Assembly: GCA_022791945.1 (NCBI GenBank) | Contig: JAAVZY010000006.1 | Location: forward strand, 1 to 52,680 | Length of the DNA stretch: 52,680 nucleotides | Direction of reading: 5' to 3' | Source of the DNA: Oscillospiraceae bacterium | Lineage (GTDB): Bacteria > Bacillota > Clostridia > Oscillospirales > Ruminococcaceae | Part shown: one piece after another, positions 28,501 through 37,511 of the stretch | How the letters are laid out: each line of letters starts with the position of its first letter | How positions within the stretch are numbered: the first letter of the stretch is position 1 | The notes under the pieces: model-generated | The model's input: only the letters and a program-made list of their open reading frames with translations | Databases searched by the model: none | What the model was told of the DNA's origin: nothing | Made by a program: the position numbers and the translations under genes

Positions 28501-29862
28501 TTGAAAACGATTGCGGCCATTGCGACGCCTCCGGCTGTAGGGGGAATTGCTGTCATACGTGTCTCCGGGCCCTGTGCCCTCCAGATTGCCGATCGGGTTT
28601 TTACGTCTGTCAGCGGCGTCCCACTTTCTCAGAGGCGGGGGTATACTGCCTCTTATGGCAGCTTTCATTCCGCTGACGGGATTTTAGATGATGGGGTGGC
28701 CCTTGTGTTTCGTTCTCCCAAGAGCTACACCGGGGAAGACGTTGCTGAGCTTTCCTGCCATGGGGGCGTTTATGTTGCCAGGGCTGTTTTGCGCGCTGTT
28801 TTGGATGCCGGAGCATCTTTGGCAGATCCTGGTGAATTTACCAAGCGTGCTTTTCTCAATGGGAAGCTGAGTCTTTCTCAGGCGGAGGCGGTAGCGGATC
28901 TCATTGGCGCTGGGAACGCTCAGGCCCTGGGCGCTGCCCGGGCGCAGGCCGGTGGCGCTTTGAGCCGCAGGATTCAACAGTTGCGGGAATCTTTGTTGAA
29001 TCTTGCGGGGCATCTCTCTGCCTGGGTGGATTATCCGGAAGAGGATATTCCTCAGCTGGAGGAAGGGGCTTTGGCGGATTCCCTTCGGCAGGGGCTGGAG
29101 GTTCTGGACGGGCTTTTAGCCTCCTTTGATACCGGGCGGTTTCTTCGGGAGGGGATTGACACGGTGATCGTGGGAAAGCCCAATGTGGGGAAGTCCACCC
29201 TGATGAATTTACTGGCCGGATGCACCCGGAGCATTGTGACTGAGATTGCCGGCACCACCCGGGATATTGTGGAAGATACCGTTTCCCTGGATGAGCTGAT
29301 TCTGCGGCTTTCAGATACTGCCGGGATTCGTTCCACGGCGGATCCGGTGGAGCGTCTGGGGGTGGAGCTGGCCCGCTCCCGGTTGGATACGGCGGAATTG
29401 ATTCTGGCTGTGTTCGATGGTTCTGCTCCTTTGGAGCAGGAGGACTTTCAGCTTTTGGAGCTGCTGGAGGGCCGGCCGGTGATTGGATTGGTGAACAAGG
29501 GGGATTTGGAGCTTCGGCTTTCGGTGAAGGAGCTGGAGGATCGGTTGGATTCGGTGACAGTGCTTTCCGCTCTGGAGGGAGAGGGTTTGGATACCCTGAA
29601 GGAAGCGATCCGGCGAAAGCTGGGTCTGCTGAAGCTGGATCCTGCCGGAGGGATTTTGTCTACCGAGCGCCAGCGGGAGTGTGCCCGTTCCGCCCGGGGA
29701 AGCCTGTGGGAGGCCATCTCCGCTCTGGAGGCCGGCATGACCCTGGATGCGGTAACGGTTTCCCTGGAAGAGGCAATTTCCGCCCTCCGTGAGCTGGACG
29801 GCGATCGGGTGACTGAGGAAGTGGTGAACCGGGTGTTCAGCCGTTTCTGCGTGGGTAAGTAG
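28501..29862 (+). CDS. mnmE: tRNA modification GTPase MnmE
   Basis: A 453-residue GTPase that with MnmG makes 5-carboxymethylaminomethyl-type uridine-34 modifications on tRNA. Start TTG at 28501 (MKTIAAIATPPAVGGIAVIR), with GAGGAGATGAGAGG upstream. N-terminal tetrahydrofolate-binding domain (about 1-118), helical domain, and an embedded G domain with G1 GKPNVGKST from Gly225, the GTTRDIVED switch, DTAG, and VNKGDL (NKxD). It ends in the conserved CxGK motif (Cys450). The expected partner gene mnmG follows, but a repeat copy of about 570 bp separates them. Confidence 0.98.
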   Translation: MKTIAAIATPPAVGGIAVIRVSGPCALQIADRVFTSVSGVPLSQRRGYTASYGSFHSADGILDDGVALVFRSPKSYTGEDVAELSCHGGVYVARAVLRAVLDAGASLADPGEFTKRAFLNGKLSLSQAEAVADLIGAGNAQALGAARAQAGGALSRRIQQLRESLLNLAGHLSAWVDYPEEDIPQLEEGALADSLRQGLEVLDGLLASFDTGRFLREGIDTVIVGKPNVGKSTLMNLLAGCTRSIVTEIAGTTRDIVEDTVSLDELILRLSDTAGIRSTADPVERLGVELARSRLDTAELILAVFDGSAPLEQEDFQLLELLEGRPVIGLVNKGDLELRLSVKELEDRLDSVTVLSALEGEGLDTLKEAIRRKLGLLKLDPAGGILSTERQRECARSARGSLWEAISALEAGMTLDAVTVSLEEAISALRELDGDRVTEEVVNRVFSRFCVGK

Positions 29863-29868
29863 CGAAAG

Positions 29869-30438
29869 GGGAAGACCTCGAGGGCTCTGCCCAAGGGTCA
29901 AAGCCGCAGGCTTTGACCCTGCGAGCCTCCTGCCAAGGGGATTAAATCCCCTTGGAACCCGTAATTTTTTAAGAGCTTTTTTAGGGGCGGAAAAAGGGGT
30001 GGTTGAGTCTGTACAGACTTCCGGCTTTCTGCCACACAGATAGTCTGATTCCCGCAGTACGCTTTTTTCGTAAAGAAAAAAGCTCCCCTCTGCGTGTGGG
30101 ATACTTCCTGCGCCGCAGAGGGTATGAGCGCAGCAGAACATGCTCGGGATTTTCTGCGTCGTAGATTCTGCGCCGCCTATGGAGCTGAATTTTTTCTTTA
30201 CGAAAAAATGGGTAGGCGGGCGATCGTCCACGAAGGGAACAGCGGTGAAGCAGGGAGTAAAAAGTCTGTACAGACTTGGCCCCCACTCCCTTTAAGCCCT
30301 TAAAAAGACGGGAATCCAAGGGGAATCCCTCCCCGATGCGCCGCCAGCGGCGCATCTCAGAATTCGGCGAAGCCGAATTCCTAGGTGCGTCGTGAAACGA
30401 CGCACCGCAGAGACGCGAGACAGCGTCTCGCGGCCTTG
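29869..30438. repeat. Intergenic repeat, long copy R13 (forward orientation)
   Basis: Between mnmE and mnmG: outer hairpin with GGTCAAAGCC...GGCTTTGACC stem, CCAAGGGGATT...AATCCCCTTGG, AGTCTGTACAGACT (near 30007), both A/T arms with the inner GAGCGC/GCTCGG hairpin between them, ATGGGTAGGCGGGCGATCG, a second AAGTCTGTACAGACTT (near 30263) and the four-hairpin tail ending in GCGAGAC...GTCTCGCGG. Confidence 0.88.
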
Positions 30439-30478
30439 CCCTTTGAAGCGCACAGTGAAACGAAAGGAGGCTGGAAGA

Positions 30479-32356
30479 ATGCCTGGTTATGAGATGGGGA
30501 GCTATGACGTGGCGGTGATAGGGGGCGGTCACGCGGGAATTGAGGCCGCGCTTGCCTGCGCGCGGCTGGGGGTGAAAACGATTCTCTTTACCCTGACTCT
30601 GGATGGAATTGCCAATATGCCCTGCAACCCTTCCATTGGCGGCACTGCCAAAGGGCATCTGGTGCGGGAGATCGACGCTTTGGGCGGCGAGATGGGAAAG
30701 GCGGCGGACGCAACCTTTCTCCAAAGCCGGATGCTTAACAGGGGAAAGGGTCCGGCGGTCCACAGTCTGCGGGTGCAGAGCGATCGCCGGGGATACCATA
30801 TTTATATGAAGCATCTGCTGGAAGGGCAGGAGCATTTGACCCTCCGGCAGGAGGAGATTGTGGGCGTTGAACTGGATGGTGAGGGCAGGCTCTGTGCAGT
30901 GCGCGGGCGGCTTGGCGGCCGCTGGCGGACAAAGGCTGCCATCTTGTGCAGCGGAACCTATCAGCGGGGAACCATCCATGTAGGGGATGTATCCTATTCC
31001 GGCGGGCCGGACGGGGTTTCCGCCAGCGTGGGGCTGACCGATTGCCTGAAGGAGTTGGGGATTACCATCCGCCGGTTCAAAACCGGGACTCCCTGCCGGA
31101 TCAACCGGCGGAGCATTGATTTTTCCAAGCTGGATGCTCAGCCAGGGGATTCGGAGATCACGCCTTTCTCCTTTGAAACCCATGGGGATTTGGAAAACCG
31201 CGTGCTCTGCCACATCGGATACACCAATGAGGAAACCCACCGGATCATCCGGGAGAATCTCCACCGCTCTCCTATCTACGGCGGACGGATTCAGGGCGTG
31301 GTGGGCCCCCGGTACTGTCCCAGCTTTGAGGATAAGGTAGTTCGTTTTTCGGAGAAGCCCCGGCATCAGCTTTTTGTGGAACCTATGGGTCTGGACACGG
31401 AAGAGATGTATCTGCAGGGGCTGTCTTCCTCTCTTCCGGAGGATGTACAATTGGCTTTCATCCGCACCATTCCTGGACTGGAGCAGGCGGAGATCATGCG
31501 GAACGCCTATGCCATCGAATATGACTGCTGTGATCCTCTGGAGCTGCATCCCACCCTGGAGTTCAAGGCGGTTCCTGGGCTTTACGGAGCGGGACAGTTC
31601 AACGGCACCTCCGGCTATGAGGAAGCCGCCGCCCAGGGGCTGATAGCGGGCATCAATGCGGCCCGTCGGATCCGGGGGGAGGGGGAGGTTGTGCTGGATC
31701 GGGCCAGCTCTTATATTGGAACTTTGATCGACGATCTCACCACCAAGGGCTGCTCCGATCCCTATCGGATGATGACCTCCCGAAGTGAGTACCGGCTGAT
31801 CCTCCGGCAGGACAACGCGGATCAGCGGCTGACGCCTCTGGGCTATGAGCTTGGGCTGATTTCTCCAGAGCGATACCAGAGGTTCCAGGCGAAGCAGGAG
31901 CAGATCCGCCGGGAGCTCCAGCGTCTCAGGCGGCTGTCGCTGCCCCCTTCCCCGGAGCTGAACGGGGTACTTGTTTCACGTGAAACATCTCCTATTGAGA
32001 CAGGGGTGCGGGCGGTGGAGCTGCTTCGGCGTCCCCAGCTGGGATACCGGGATTTGGCGCCGTTTCTGGGAGAGCCTGAGGATGGTCCTCTGCTCCGTGA
32101 GGTCTGGGAACAGGTGGAGATCGAGCTCAAATATGAGGGCTATATCAAAAAGCAGCTGGCCCAGGTCGAGGAGATGCGGCGTCTGGAGGGCCGGCTCCTG
32201 CCGGAGGGGATCGACTATGGGACGATCCGCGGGCTGAGTCTGGAGGCCCAGGAGAAGCTGGCGCGGGTTCGGCCCAGAAGCGTCGGCCAGGCCTCCCGGA
32301 TCTCCGGGGTGAGCCCGGCGGATGTGTCGGTGCTGCTGATCTATTTGTACGGATAA
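30479..32356 (+). CDS. mnmG: tRNA uridine-5-carboxymethylaminomethyl modification enzyme MnmG
   Basis: A 625-residue FAD protein partnering MnmE in tRNA wobble-uridine modification. The start is ATG at 30479 ([20 protein letters not shown]), with AAAGGAGG upstream. FAD-binding [12 protein letters not shown] has its glycines at 15-20. Next come [54 protein letters not shown], and [21 protein letters not shown] in the NAD/FAD region. The C-terminal helical domain carries Gly-rich YEGYIKKQ. Length matches the family. It contains a perfect parS sequence (31972-31987) within the coding sequence, so this gene doubles as a segregation landmark. Confidence 0.98.
   Translation: MPGYEMGSYDVAVIGGGHAGIEAALACARLGVKTILFTLTLDGIANMPCNPSIGGTAKGHLVREIDALGGEMGKAADATFLQSRMLNRGKGPAVHSLRVQSDRRGYHIYMKHLLEGQEHLTLRQEEIVGVELDGEGRLCAVRGRLGGRWRTKAAILCSGTYQRGTIHVGDVSYSGGPDGVSASVGLTDCLKELGITIRRFKTGTPCRINRRSIDFSKLDAQPGDSEITPFSFETHGDLENRVLCHIGYTNEETHRIIRENLHRSPIYGGRIQGVVGPRYCPSFEDKVVRFSEKPRHQLFVEPMGLDTEEMYLQGLSSSLPEDVQLAFIRTIPGLEQAEIMRNAYAIEYDCCDPLELHPTLEFKAVPGLYGAGQFNGTSGYEEAAAQGLIAGINAARRIRGEGEVVLDRASSYIGTLIDDLTTKGCSDPYRMMTSRSEYRLILRQDNADQRLTPLGYELGLISPERYQRFQAKQEQIRRELQRLRRLSLPPSPELNGVLVSRETSPIETGVRAVELLRRPQLGYRDLAPFLGEPEDGPLLREVWEQVEIELKYEGYIKKQLAQVEEMRRLEGRLLPEGIDYGTIRGLSLEAQEKLARVRPRSVGQASRISGVSPADVSVLLIYLYG
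31972..31987. promoter_or_regulatory. parS centromere site 1 (inside mnmG)
   Basis: A perfect 16-bp palindrome, TGTTTCACGTGAAACA, identical to the classical Spo0J/ParB binding site. It encodes Val-Ser-Arg-Glu-Thr residues within mnmG. Cognate ParA/ParB and Noc-like genes lie 2-5 kb downstream. Confidence 0.95.
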
Positions 32357-32402
32357 GATATTTTTTGAGGGAGTATTCGGACTCTCATTAAAGGAGCAAA
32401 AA

Positions 32403-33353
32403 ATGGTGTGGACTGATATATGTGATGCTTCCCATCGGGCGACGATTCTGGATTTGCGGCAGTATCTTTCGCCCTTGGCGATGGGCCGGTTGGGGCGGCT
32501 GAACCATGAGCTGTTTCAGAGATATCGGGTCAAAGCAGTACCGCCTCGCTATACGAAGAAAAGGGGATGGGTTTTTCCTTACCAGCTCCAGGGTGTAACG
32601 CTGTTTTCACTGACGGTATTGGATGAAACGGGGTTCGCAGTGGATGAGCTGGTGGTGAATGACGACAGCAGTCTGGAGGCCGCTTTTATGGAGCTGGAGC
32701 AGCGCTGTCGGACAGGCTTTTTACAGAAGGCGGAGGCGGCAAAGGAGTCTGCCAAGCGGAAGCGGGAGGAAAGGCGCCCGATGCTCAGGCCAGCCGCAAT
32801 CGCTGCACCGGAGCTGCCTCCAGGAAGTGATCCAAAAAAGCTGGACAGGTTTTCATGGACACCGGCTCTTCCTCCTGACAAACTGCGAAGACTATATCGC
32901 AGCTCTGCTAAGGGAATGCTGGATCATGATTTATTAGAGGATGTGGGATGTCTGCTCTATCTGCGTTGTCGTCAAGGAGTAGAAGAATTTACGCTCATTC
33001 GCAGCGGCAGATTGAAATGCCATCACTGCGGCGCTATTCTTCTGAAGGGAGAAGGTCTGATGCTCTGCGGATGCGGATATCAGTACACATTTCAGGAGTA
33101 TGATAATAGCTTTAAGGAGCATCATATGCCGGGAGGAAACGCTGCGCACATTTTTTCCGAGTTTGTAGAAAAATGGCCGGCGGCGCAAACAGATGTGCAA
33201 AAAATGAATTTGATCGACTGGATGGTTCACCAATGCCATATCAGTATGTCTTCTGGAATGGCACTCAGATCTGTATTGAAGAATCTGATTGATGCTTCTC
33301 CGCAGACTGCTAAAAAGCTTATTCTTGAGCTTGCATACGAAGGGGGGATATGA
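32403..33353 (+). CDS. Hypothetical protein with a C-terminal zinc-ribbon-like segment
   Basis: A 316-residue protein that I do not recognise. It starts at ATG 32403 with AAAGGAG upstream and overlaps the rsmG start by 4 bp (ATGA), implying co-translation. The N-terminal half is mixed alpha/beta with aromatic and basic residues (HRATILDLRQYLSPL; RYTKKRGWVFPYQLQG). The middle (about 105-145) is Lys/Glu/Arg/Pro-rich. A CHHC...CGC segment at Cys206, Cys209, Cys222 and Cys224 looks like a small zinc ribbon. The C-terminal part is helical. No transmembrane segment is seen. This position is normally occupied by mnmG followed directly by rsmG. It could be a nucleic-acid-binding accessory, but function is not supported. 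Confidence 0.75.
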   Translation: MVWTDICDASHRATILDLRQYLSPLAMGRLGRLNHELFQRYRVKAVPPRYTKKRGWVFPYQLQGVTLFSLTVLDETGFAVDELVVNDDSSLEAAFMELEQRCRTGFLQKAEAAKESAKRKREERRPMLRPAAIAAPELPPGSDPKKLDRFSWTPALPPDKLRRLYRSSAKGMLDHDLLEDVGCLLYLRCRQGVEEFTLIRSGRLKCHHCGAILLKGEGLMLCGCGYQYTFQEYDNSFKEHHMPGGNAAHIFSEFVEKWPAAQTDVQKMNLIDWMVHQCHISMSSGMALRSVLKNLIDASPQTAKKLILELAYEGGI

Positions 33354-34066
33354 TGATCGATCTGAACTATATGAATGAGATCGCCGGGGAAGTGGAGATT
33401 CTTCTTTCTTCCGAACAGCTTCAGCAATTGGATTTATACGCAGATCTGCTGGTAGAATGGAACAAAAAGGTGAATCTGACCGCTATTCTGGAGCCGGGAG
33501 AGATTGCGATCAAGCATTTCCTGGATAGTCTCCTCCTGCTGAAATACGCAGCCCCACAGGAGGGCGCGTCTCTCATCGACGTAGGTACGGGGGCGGGCTT
33601 TCCTTCCGTGCCCTGTGGGATTGCGCGGCCGGATCTGAAACTGACCCTGCTGGACAGCTTGAACAAGCGGATCCTCTTTTTACAGGAGCTGACCTCCTCC
33701 CTGGGAATCGCGGCTGACTGTATCCATGCCCGGGCGGAGGAGGGGGGACAGCTTCCCAAGCTCCGGGAACAGTTTGACCATGCCACAGCCCGGGCCGTGG
33801 CCCACCTCCGGGAGCTGAGTGAATACTGTCTGCCCTTTGTGAAGGCGGGCGGGCTGTTTACAGCGCTGAAAGGGGGCGAAATCCAGCAGGAGCTGGAGGA
33901 AGCCAAGCCCGCAATCAAGCTGCTGGGCGGCCAGATTGAGGAAGTCCACAGCTATACCCTGCCGGACGGAAGCGGGCGGACCGCTGTCTGTATCCGGAAA
34001 CGATCGCAAACTCCGACAAAATATCCCCGTCCCAGCGGGAAAATCAAGAAGCAGCCCCTCAAATAG
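33350..34066 (+). CDS. rsmG: 16S rRNA (guanine-527-N7)-methyltransferase RsmG
   Basis: A 238-residue class I SAM methyltransferase that modifies G527 of 16S rRNA (GidB). It starts at ATG 33350 (a second ATG at 33353 is equally possible), after GGGGGG, and overlaps the stop of the zinc-ribbon protein. The SAM-binding loop is LIDVGTGAGFPSVP (about residues 75-88), followed by LTLLDSLNKRILFLQEL (acidic residue ending beta 2) and the FDHATARAVAHL region. The C-terminal tail is Lys/Pro-rich. Position after mnmG and before noc matches B. subtilis. Confidence 0.96.
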   Translation: MMIDLNYMNEIAGEVEILLSSEQLQQLDLYADLLVEWNKKVNLTAILEPGEIAIKHFLDSLLLLKYAAPQEGASLIDVGTGAGFPSVPCGIARPDLKLTLLDSLNKRILFLQELTSSLGIAADCIHARAEEGGQLPKLREQFDHATARAVAHLRELSEYCLPFVKAGGLFTALKGGEIQQELEEAKPAIKLLGGQIEEVHSYTLPDGSGRTAVCIRKRSQTPTKYPRPSGKIKKQPLK

Positions 34067-34218
34067 AGAGAAAACCCGTCGAAAGATGCGCATCAGGCGT
34101 TTTTCAGTCGATGGAAAATACTGGATATTTTTTCGCCTTTGTGTTATCCTAAAACCAGTGGGGACGCTGAAAGGGGGACAAGCTGTTGTTCCCCAGGAAA
34201 ACAGAAAGGCGAATTGAT

Positions 34219-35031
34219 ATGTACGGAAAACAGTGGAAATCAAGAACGATTAATAAAGTAATCCTGGTAGATGTGGAATCCATTCAGCCCAACCCTGCCC
34301 AGCCCCGGATGGAATTTGATCAGGAGGAGCTGAAAAGCCTTGCGGAAAGCATTGTGGCCAATGGCCTGCTCCAGCCTCTGACCGTCCGGAAAACCGGAAA
34401 CGGCTATGAGCTTGTCTCCGGGGAGCGGCGCCTGCGGGCTATGAAGTATGCCAACTTAAAGGAAGCGCCCTGTATTCTGATTACCGCGTCGGATCGGCAG
34501 GCCGCAGTGCTGGCCCTTCTGGAAAATATCCAGCGGGCGGATCTGAACTATTTTGAGGAAGCAATCGCCTTAAAGAATCTGATCGTGGAGTGGGGGCTGT
34601 CTCAGAATGAGCTTGGAACACGCCTAGGAAAGGCCCAGCCTACCATTGCCAATAAGCTCCGCCTGCTGAAATTCACTCCGGAGGAGCAGCAATGGATCCT
34701 GGAGCATCATATCAATGAGCGGCAAGCCCGCGCCCTGCTTCGCCTGGAGGATCCGGAGAAGCTGCTGACAGCAGTGGAATACATAGAGGAACAGCATCTG
34801 AACGTAGTCCAGACAGAGGAGTATATTGACGGATTGCTGGATGTGCCTCAGGAGCCACCCCATCAACAGAGGCTCTGCCCGATTGTAAAGGATGTCCGCC
34901 TCTTTTTCAATACGATCAATAAGGCAATCCACGTCATGAACCAAAGCGGCATTGATGCCTCCGCAGAGCGGCTGGAGAAGGAGGATCATATCGAGTATAT
35001 TGTCCGAATTCCCCTGTCCGCCGCACGCTGA
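34219..35031 (+). CDS. noc: ParB-family protein at the noc locus (nucleoid occlusion-like)
   Basis: A 270-residue ParB/Noc family protein. The start is ATG at 34219 (MYGKQWKSRTINKVILVDVE), with AGAAAGG upstream. It has the CTP-binding fold signature GERRLRA (68-74), LENIQRADLNYFEEA, and a central helix-turn-helix (LSQNELGTRLGKAQPTIANK). The C-terminal domain is shorter and different from ParB. Its location between rsmG and parA is that of noc. It lacks the N-terminal amphipathic membrane helix (MKHSFSRFFG type) of B. subtilis Noc, so membrane tethering may differ. It could equally be a second ParB. A weak promoter (TGGATA-17-TATCCT, near 34122-34150) lies upstream. Confidence 0.82.
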   Translation: MYGKQWKSRTINKVILVDVESIQPNPAQPRMEFDQEELKSLAESIVANGLLQPLTVRKTGNGYELVSGERRLRAMKYANLKEAPCILITASDRQAAVLALLENIQRADLNYFEEAIALKNLIVEWGLSQNELGTRLGKAQPTIANKLRLLKFTPEEQQWILEHHINERQARALLRLEDPEKLLTAVEYIEEQHLNVVQTEEYIDGLLDVPQEPPHQQRLCPIVKDVRLFFNTINKAIHVMNQSGIDASAERLEKEDHIEYIVRIPLSAAR

Positions 35032-35131
35032 ACGGTTTCTTGGGAGTTATTCCCTTGAAATAGATTACCATTCCCCTTATCATTCTTACCGGGCAATCCG
35101 GGGAGCGCGTCCGCCAAACGCCTCCCCGGAT

Positions 35132-35147
35132 TGTTTCACGTGAAACA
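35132..35147. promoter_or_regulatory. parS centromere site 2 (after noc)
   Basis: A second perfect TGTTTCACGTGAAACA, in the noc-parA intergenic region, about 100 bp after noc and immediately before repeat R14. Its distance to parA suggests it may also influence the parAB promoter. Confidence 0.95.
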
Positions 35148-35159
35148 ACTTTCGGGAGG

Positions 35160-35640
35160 GACAAGGCCGCGAGACGCTGTCTCGCGCTCTGCGGTGCGTC
35201 GTTTCACGACGCACCGGGGACGCGTCCCCTTGGATTCCCGTCTTTTTGGGGGTGGGGGGTGGGGACGGGCGCTTGCGCCCGTCCCCCTACCTCGCTGGTA
35301 CTTCCCTTCGTGACCGATCGCCCGCCTACCCATTTTTTCGTAAAGAAAAAATTCAGCTCCACGAGCGGGGCAATCAGTACGACGCATTCACTGTCTGCCG
35401 AAGGTCAAGGGCCGACGCTCGATAGGGTGTACAGACTTTGGCTCCCCCCACAGGGGAGCTTTTTTCTTTACGAAAAAAGCGTATTGCGGGAATCAGACTC
35501 TCTGCGTGGCAGAAAGCCGGAAGTCTGTACAGACTCAACCACCCCTTTTTCCGCCCTTAAAAAAGCTCTTGAAAAATTACGGGTTCCAAGGGGATTTAAT
35601 CCCCTTGGCAGAGCGCGAGACGGCGTCTCGCGGCCTTGTC
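35160..35640. repeat. Intergenic repeat, long copy R14 (inverse orientation)
   Basis: Between noc and parA: GCGAGACGC...TCGCG and GTGCGTCGT...ACGACGCAC hairpins, CCCCTTGG half-hairpin, G-rich tract, CGATCGCCCGCCTACCCAT, first A/T arm, an altered middle (with GGTGTACAGACTT), second arm, AGTCTGTACAGACT (near 35522), CCAAGGGG...CCCCTTGG and the GCGAGACGG...GTCTCGCGG end. It begins 13 bp after parS site 2. Confidence 0.83.
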
Positions 35641-35709
35641 TGGAATCCCGCTCTCTTCCTCCAACAGGAGAAATTAGGGGAAAAGGGGGTTTCATTGGGG
35701 GAGGAAGTG

Positions 35710-35718
35710 TGGTATACT
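35710..35718 (+). promoter_or_regulatory. Candidate extended -10 promoter of parA
   Basis: TGGTATACT, an extended -10 element (TGn followed by TATACT), about 75 bp before the parA start. The -35 region is poor (TTCATT). It would drive parA-parB. Confidence 0.55.
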
Positions 35719-35793
35719 ATAAAGCAAACGAGTGAAACAGCAGCTTCATTGGAATCTGGAAGTTTCTTGAAGCGTTCTTTAAGGAAGGATGCT

Positions 35794-36570
35794 ATGGGAA
35801 AAATGATTGCCATCGCCAACCAAAAGGGCGGTGTCGGAAAAACCACTACAACTGTCAATCTGGCCGCCTGTCTGGGAGCCAGAGGCAAACGGGTGCTCCT
35901 GATCGACGTGGATCCCCAGGGGAACGCTACCAGCGGAGTGGGCATCAACAAGCGGGAGATTACGGCTTCCTCCTATGAGCTTTTGGCAGGGGAGAAGCGG
36001 GCGGAAGAAATCATCCTGAAAACTGCCTTCGAAAATCTGCACCTGCTGCCCTCCAATATTCAGCTGGCGGGCGCAGAGATTCAGCTTGTGGATGTGCCGG
36101 ATCGGGTCAATGTTCTGAAAAAGGCCGTCATCCATATGAAGGATTACTACGACTACATTCTGATCGACTGCCCTCCCTCCCTAGGGCTGATCACTCTGAA
36201 CGCCCTGACTGCCTGCGATACCCTGTTCATCCCCATTCAGTGCGAATACTACGCTCTGGAGGGACTGTCCCAGCTAATGGCCACGGTTCGTCAGGTGAAA
36301 AAAATGTATAACTCCACCATCGAAATCGAAGGGGTGCTTCTCACCATGTACGACGGGCGGCTGAATCTGACAGCTCAGGTACTGGCTGAGGTGAAAAAGT
36401 TCTACGGAGACAAGGTCTATGCCACCTCCATTCCCCGGAATGTGCGGCTTTCAGAGGCTCCCAGCTATGGGCAGCCGGTCTACTACTATGACAAGGGCTC
36501 TACCGGGACCAAAGCGTATCTGGATTTGGCGGATGAGGTTATCCGGCGGAACAAGGGGATTGTCTCATGA
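35794..36570 (+). CDS. parA: Chromosome partitioning ATPase ParA (Soj)
   Basis: A 258-residue Walker-type ParA/Soj ATPase. The start is ATG at 35794 (MGKMIAIANQKGGVGKTTT), with AAGGAAGG upstream; the deviant Walker A KGGVGKTTT spans 11-19. Other signatures: VLLIDVDPQGNATSGVG, DYILIDCPPSLGLIT and GVLLTMYDGRLNLT. It works with the ParB encoded 46 bp downstream to separate origins and, in Bacillus, to modulate DnaA. No N-terminal DNA-binding extension, so it is a chromosomal type. Confidence 0.98.
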   Translation: MGKMIAIANQKGGVGKTTTTVNLAACLGARGKRVLLIDVDPQGNATSGVGINKREITASSYELLAGEKRAEEIILKTAFENLHLLPSNIQLAGAEIQLVDVPDRVNVLKKAVIHMKDYYDYILIDCPPSLGLITLNALTACDTLFIPIQCEYYALEGLSQLMATVRQVKKMYNSTIEIEGVLLTMYDGRLNLTAQVLAEVKKFYGDKVYATSIPRNVRLSEAPSYGQPVYYYDKGSTGTKAYLDLADEVIRRNKGIVS

Positions 36571-36616
36571 GGATATCCGGCTGTAAGCACAGCTTCAAAG
36601 GAAAGGGGAGACAGTC

Positions 36617-37477
36617 ATGGCATTGAAAAAAGGTCTGGGGAAAGGTCTGGACGCCCTGTTTGCGGATAATTCCACCCCGGGGGGCGTATCGCCGGAGCAC
36701 ATTAAGCTGACCGAAATCGAGCCCAACCGGAACCAGCCCCGGAAGGTCTTTGACGAGGAACCTCTTCAGCAGCTGGCGGAATCCATCCGGGAGAACGGAC
36801 TGCTTCAGCCCCTTCTGGTGCGGCCCCTGCCGGAGGGAGGAGGCTATCAGCTGGTAGCGGGGGAGCGGCGCTGGCGGGCCTGCCGGATGGCGGGCCTGAC
36901 CGAGGTGCCGGTGGTGATTCGGGAGATAGACGATCAAAAGACCATGGAGCTGGCCTTGATTGAGAACCTTCAGAGGGAGAACCTGAATCCCATGGAAGAA
37001 GCCATGGGCTATCATGAGCTGATGGAAACCTACGGCCTGACGCAGGCGGATGTTGCAAAGAGTGTGGGAAAATCCCGATCGGCGGTGGCCAATACCCTTC
37101 GGCTGCTGAGCCTGCCGGAGCCGGTAGCCGCCTATGTCCGGGAGGGAAAGCTCTCCTCCGGACATGCCCGCGCCCTTTTGGCCCTTGAGGAGGAGCAGCA
37201 GATCCGGGAGACAGCGGAGCGCGCAGTCCGGCAGGGACTGACCGTCCGGGATCTGGAACGGATTTCCAAGGGCCCCGGGATTCCGAAGGAGCCCCGGGCT
37301 CCCCGGGCTTCTTCGCGGGACAGCTATTTCGACGAGCTGGAAATCGCGCTGAAAGCGGAGCTGGGAAGAAAGGTAAAGATCAACAGCGGCCCAAAGGATC
37401 AGGGCGTGCTGGAAATCACCTTCCATAGCCGGGAGGATCTCCGGGACATCGCGGAGCGATTGAGCAGATACCGTTGA
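36617..37477 (+). CDS. parB: Chromosome partitioning protein ParB (Spo0J)
   Basis: A 286-residue ParB. The start is ATG at 36617 (MALKKGLGKGLDALFADNST), the typical Lys/Gly-rich ParA-interacting N-terminus, with GGAAAGGGGAG upstream. The CTP-binding motif is GERRWRA (82-88), and the HTH is LTQADVAKSVGKSRSAVANT followed by the parS-reading helix. The C-terminal dimerisation domain is present. Expected to bind the two parS sites at 31972 and 35132. Together with parA forms an operon. Confidence 0.98.
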   Translation: MALKKGLGKGLDALFADNSTPGGVSPEHIKLTEIEPNRNQPRKVFDEEPLQQLAESIRENGLLQPLLVRPLPEGGGYQLVAGERRWRACRMAGLTEVPVVIREIDDQKTMELALIENLQRENLNPMEEAMGYHELMETYGLTQADVAKSVGKSRSAVANTLRLLSLPEPVAAYVREGKLSSGHARALLALEEEQQIRETAERAVRQGLTVRDLERISKGPGIPKEPRAPRASSRDSYFDELEIALKAELGRKVKINSGPKDQGVLEITFHSREDLRDIAERLSRYR

Positions 37478-37511
37478 CTTAGAGCCTGCAAAATCTCTGC
37501 GTGCGGCGAAG

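Noticed and set aside
35190-35215. Repeat tail hairpin containing GTTTCACGACG, resembling half of parS
   Set aside because: Only GTTTCACG matches and it lies across the loop of a GTCGT/ACGAC stem. The true parS palindromes are elsewhere and perfect.
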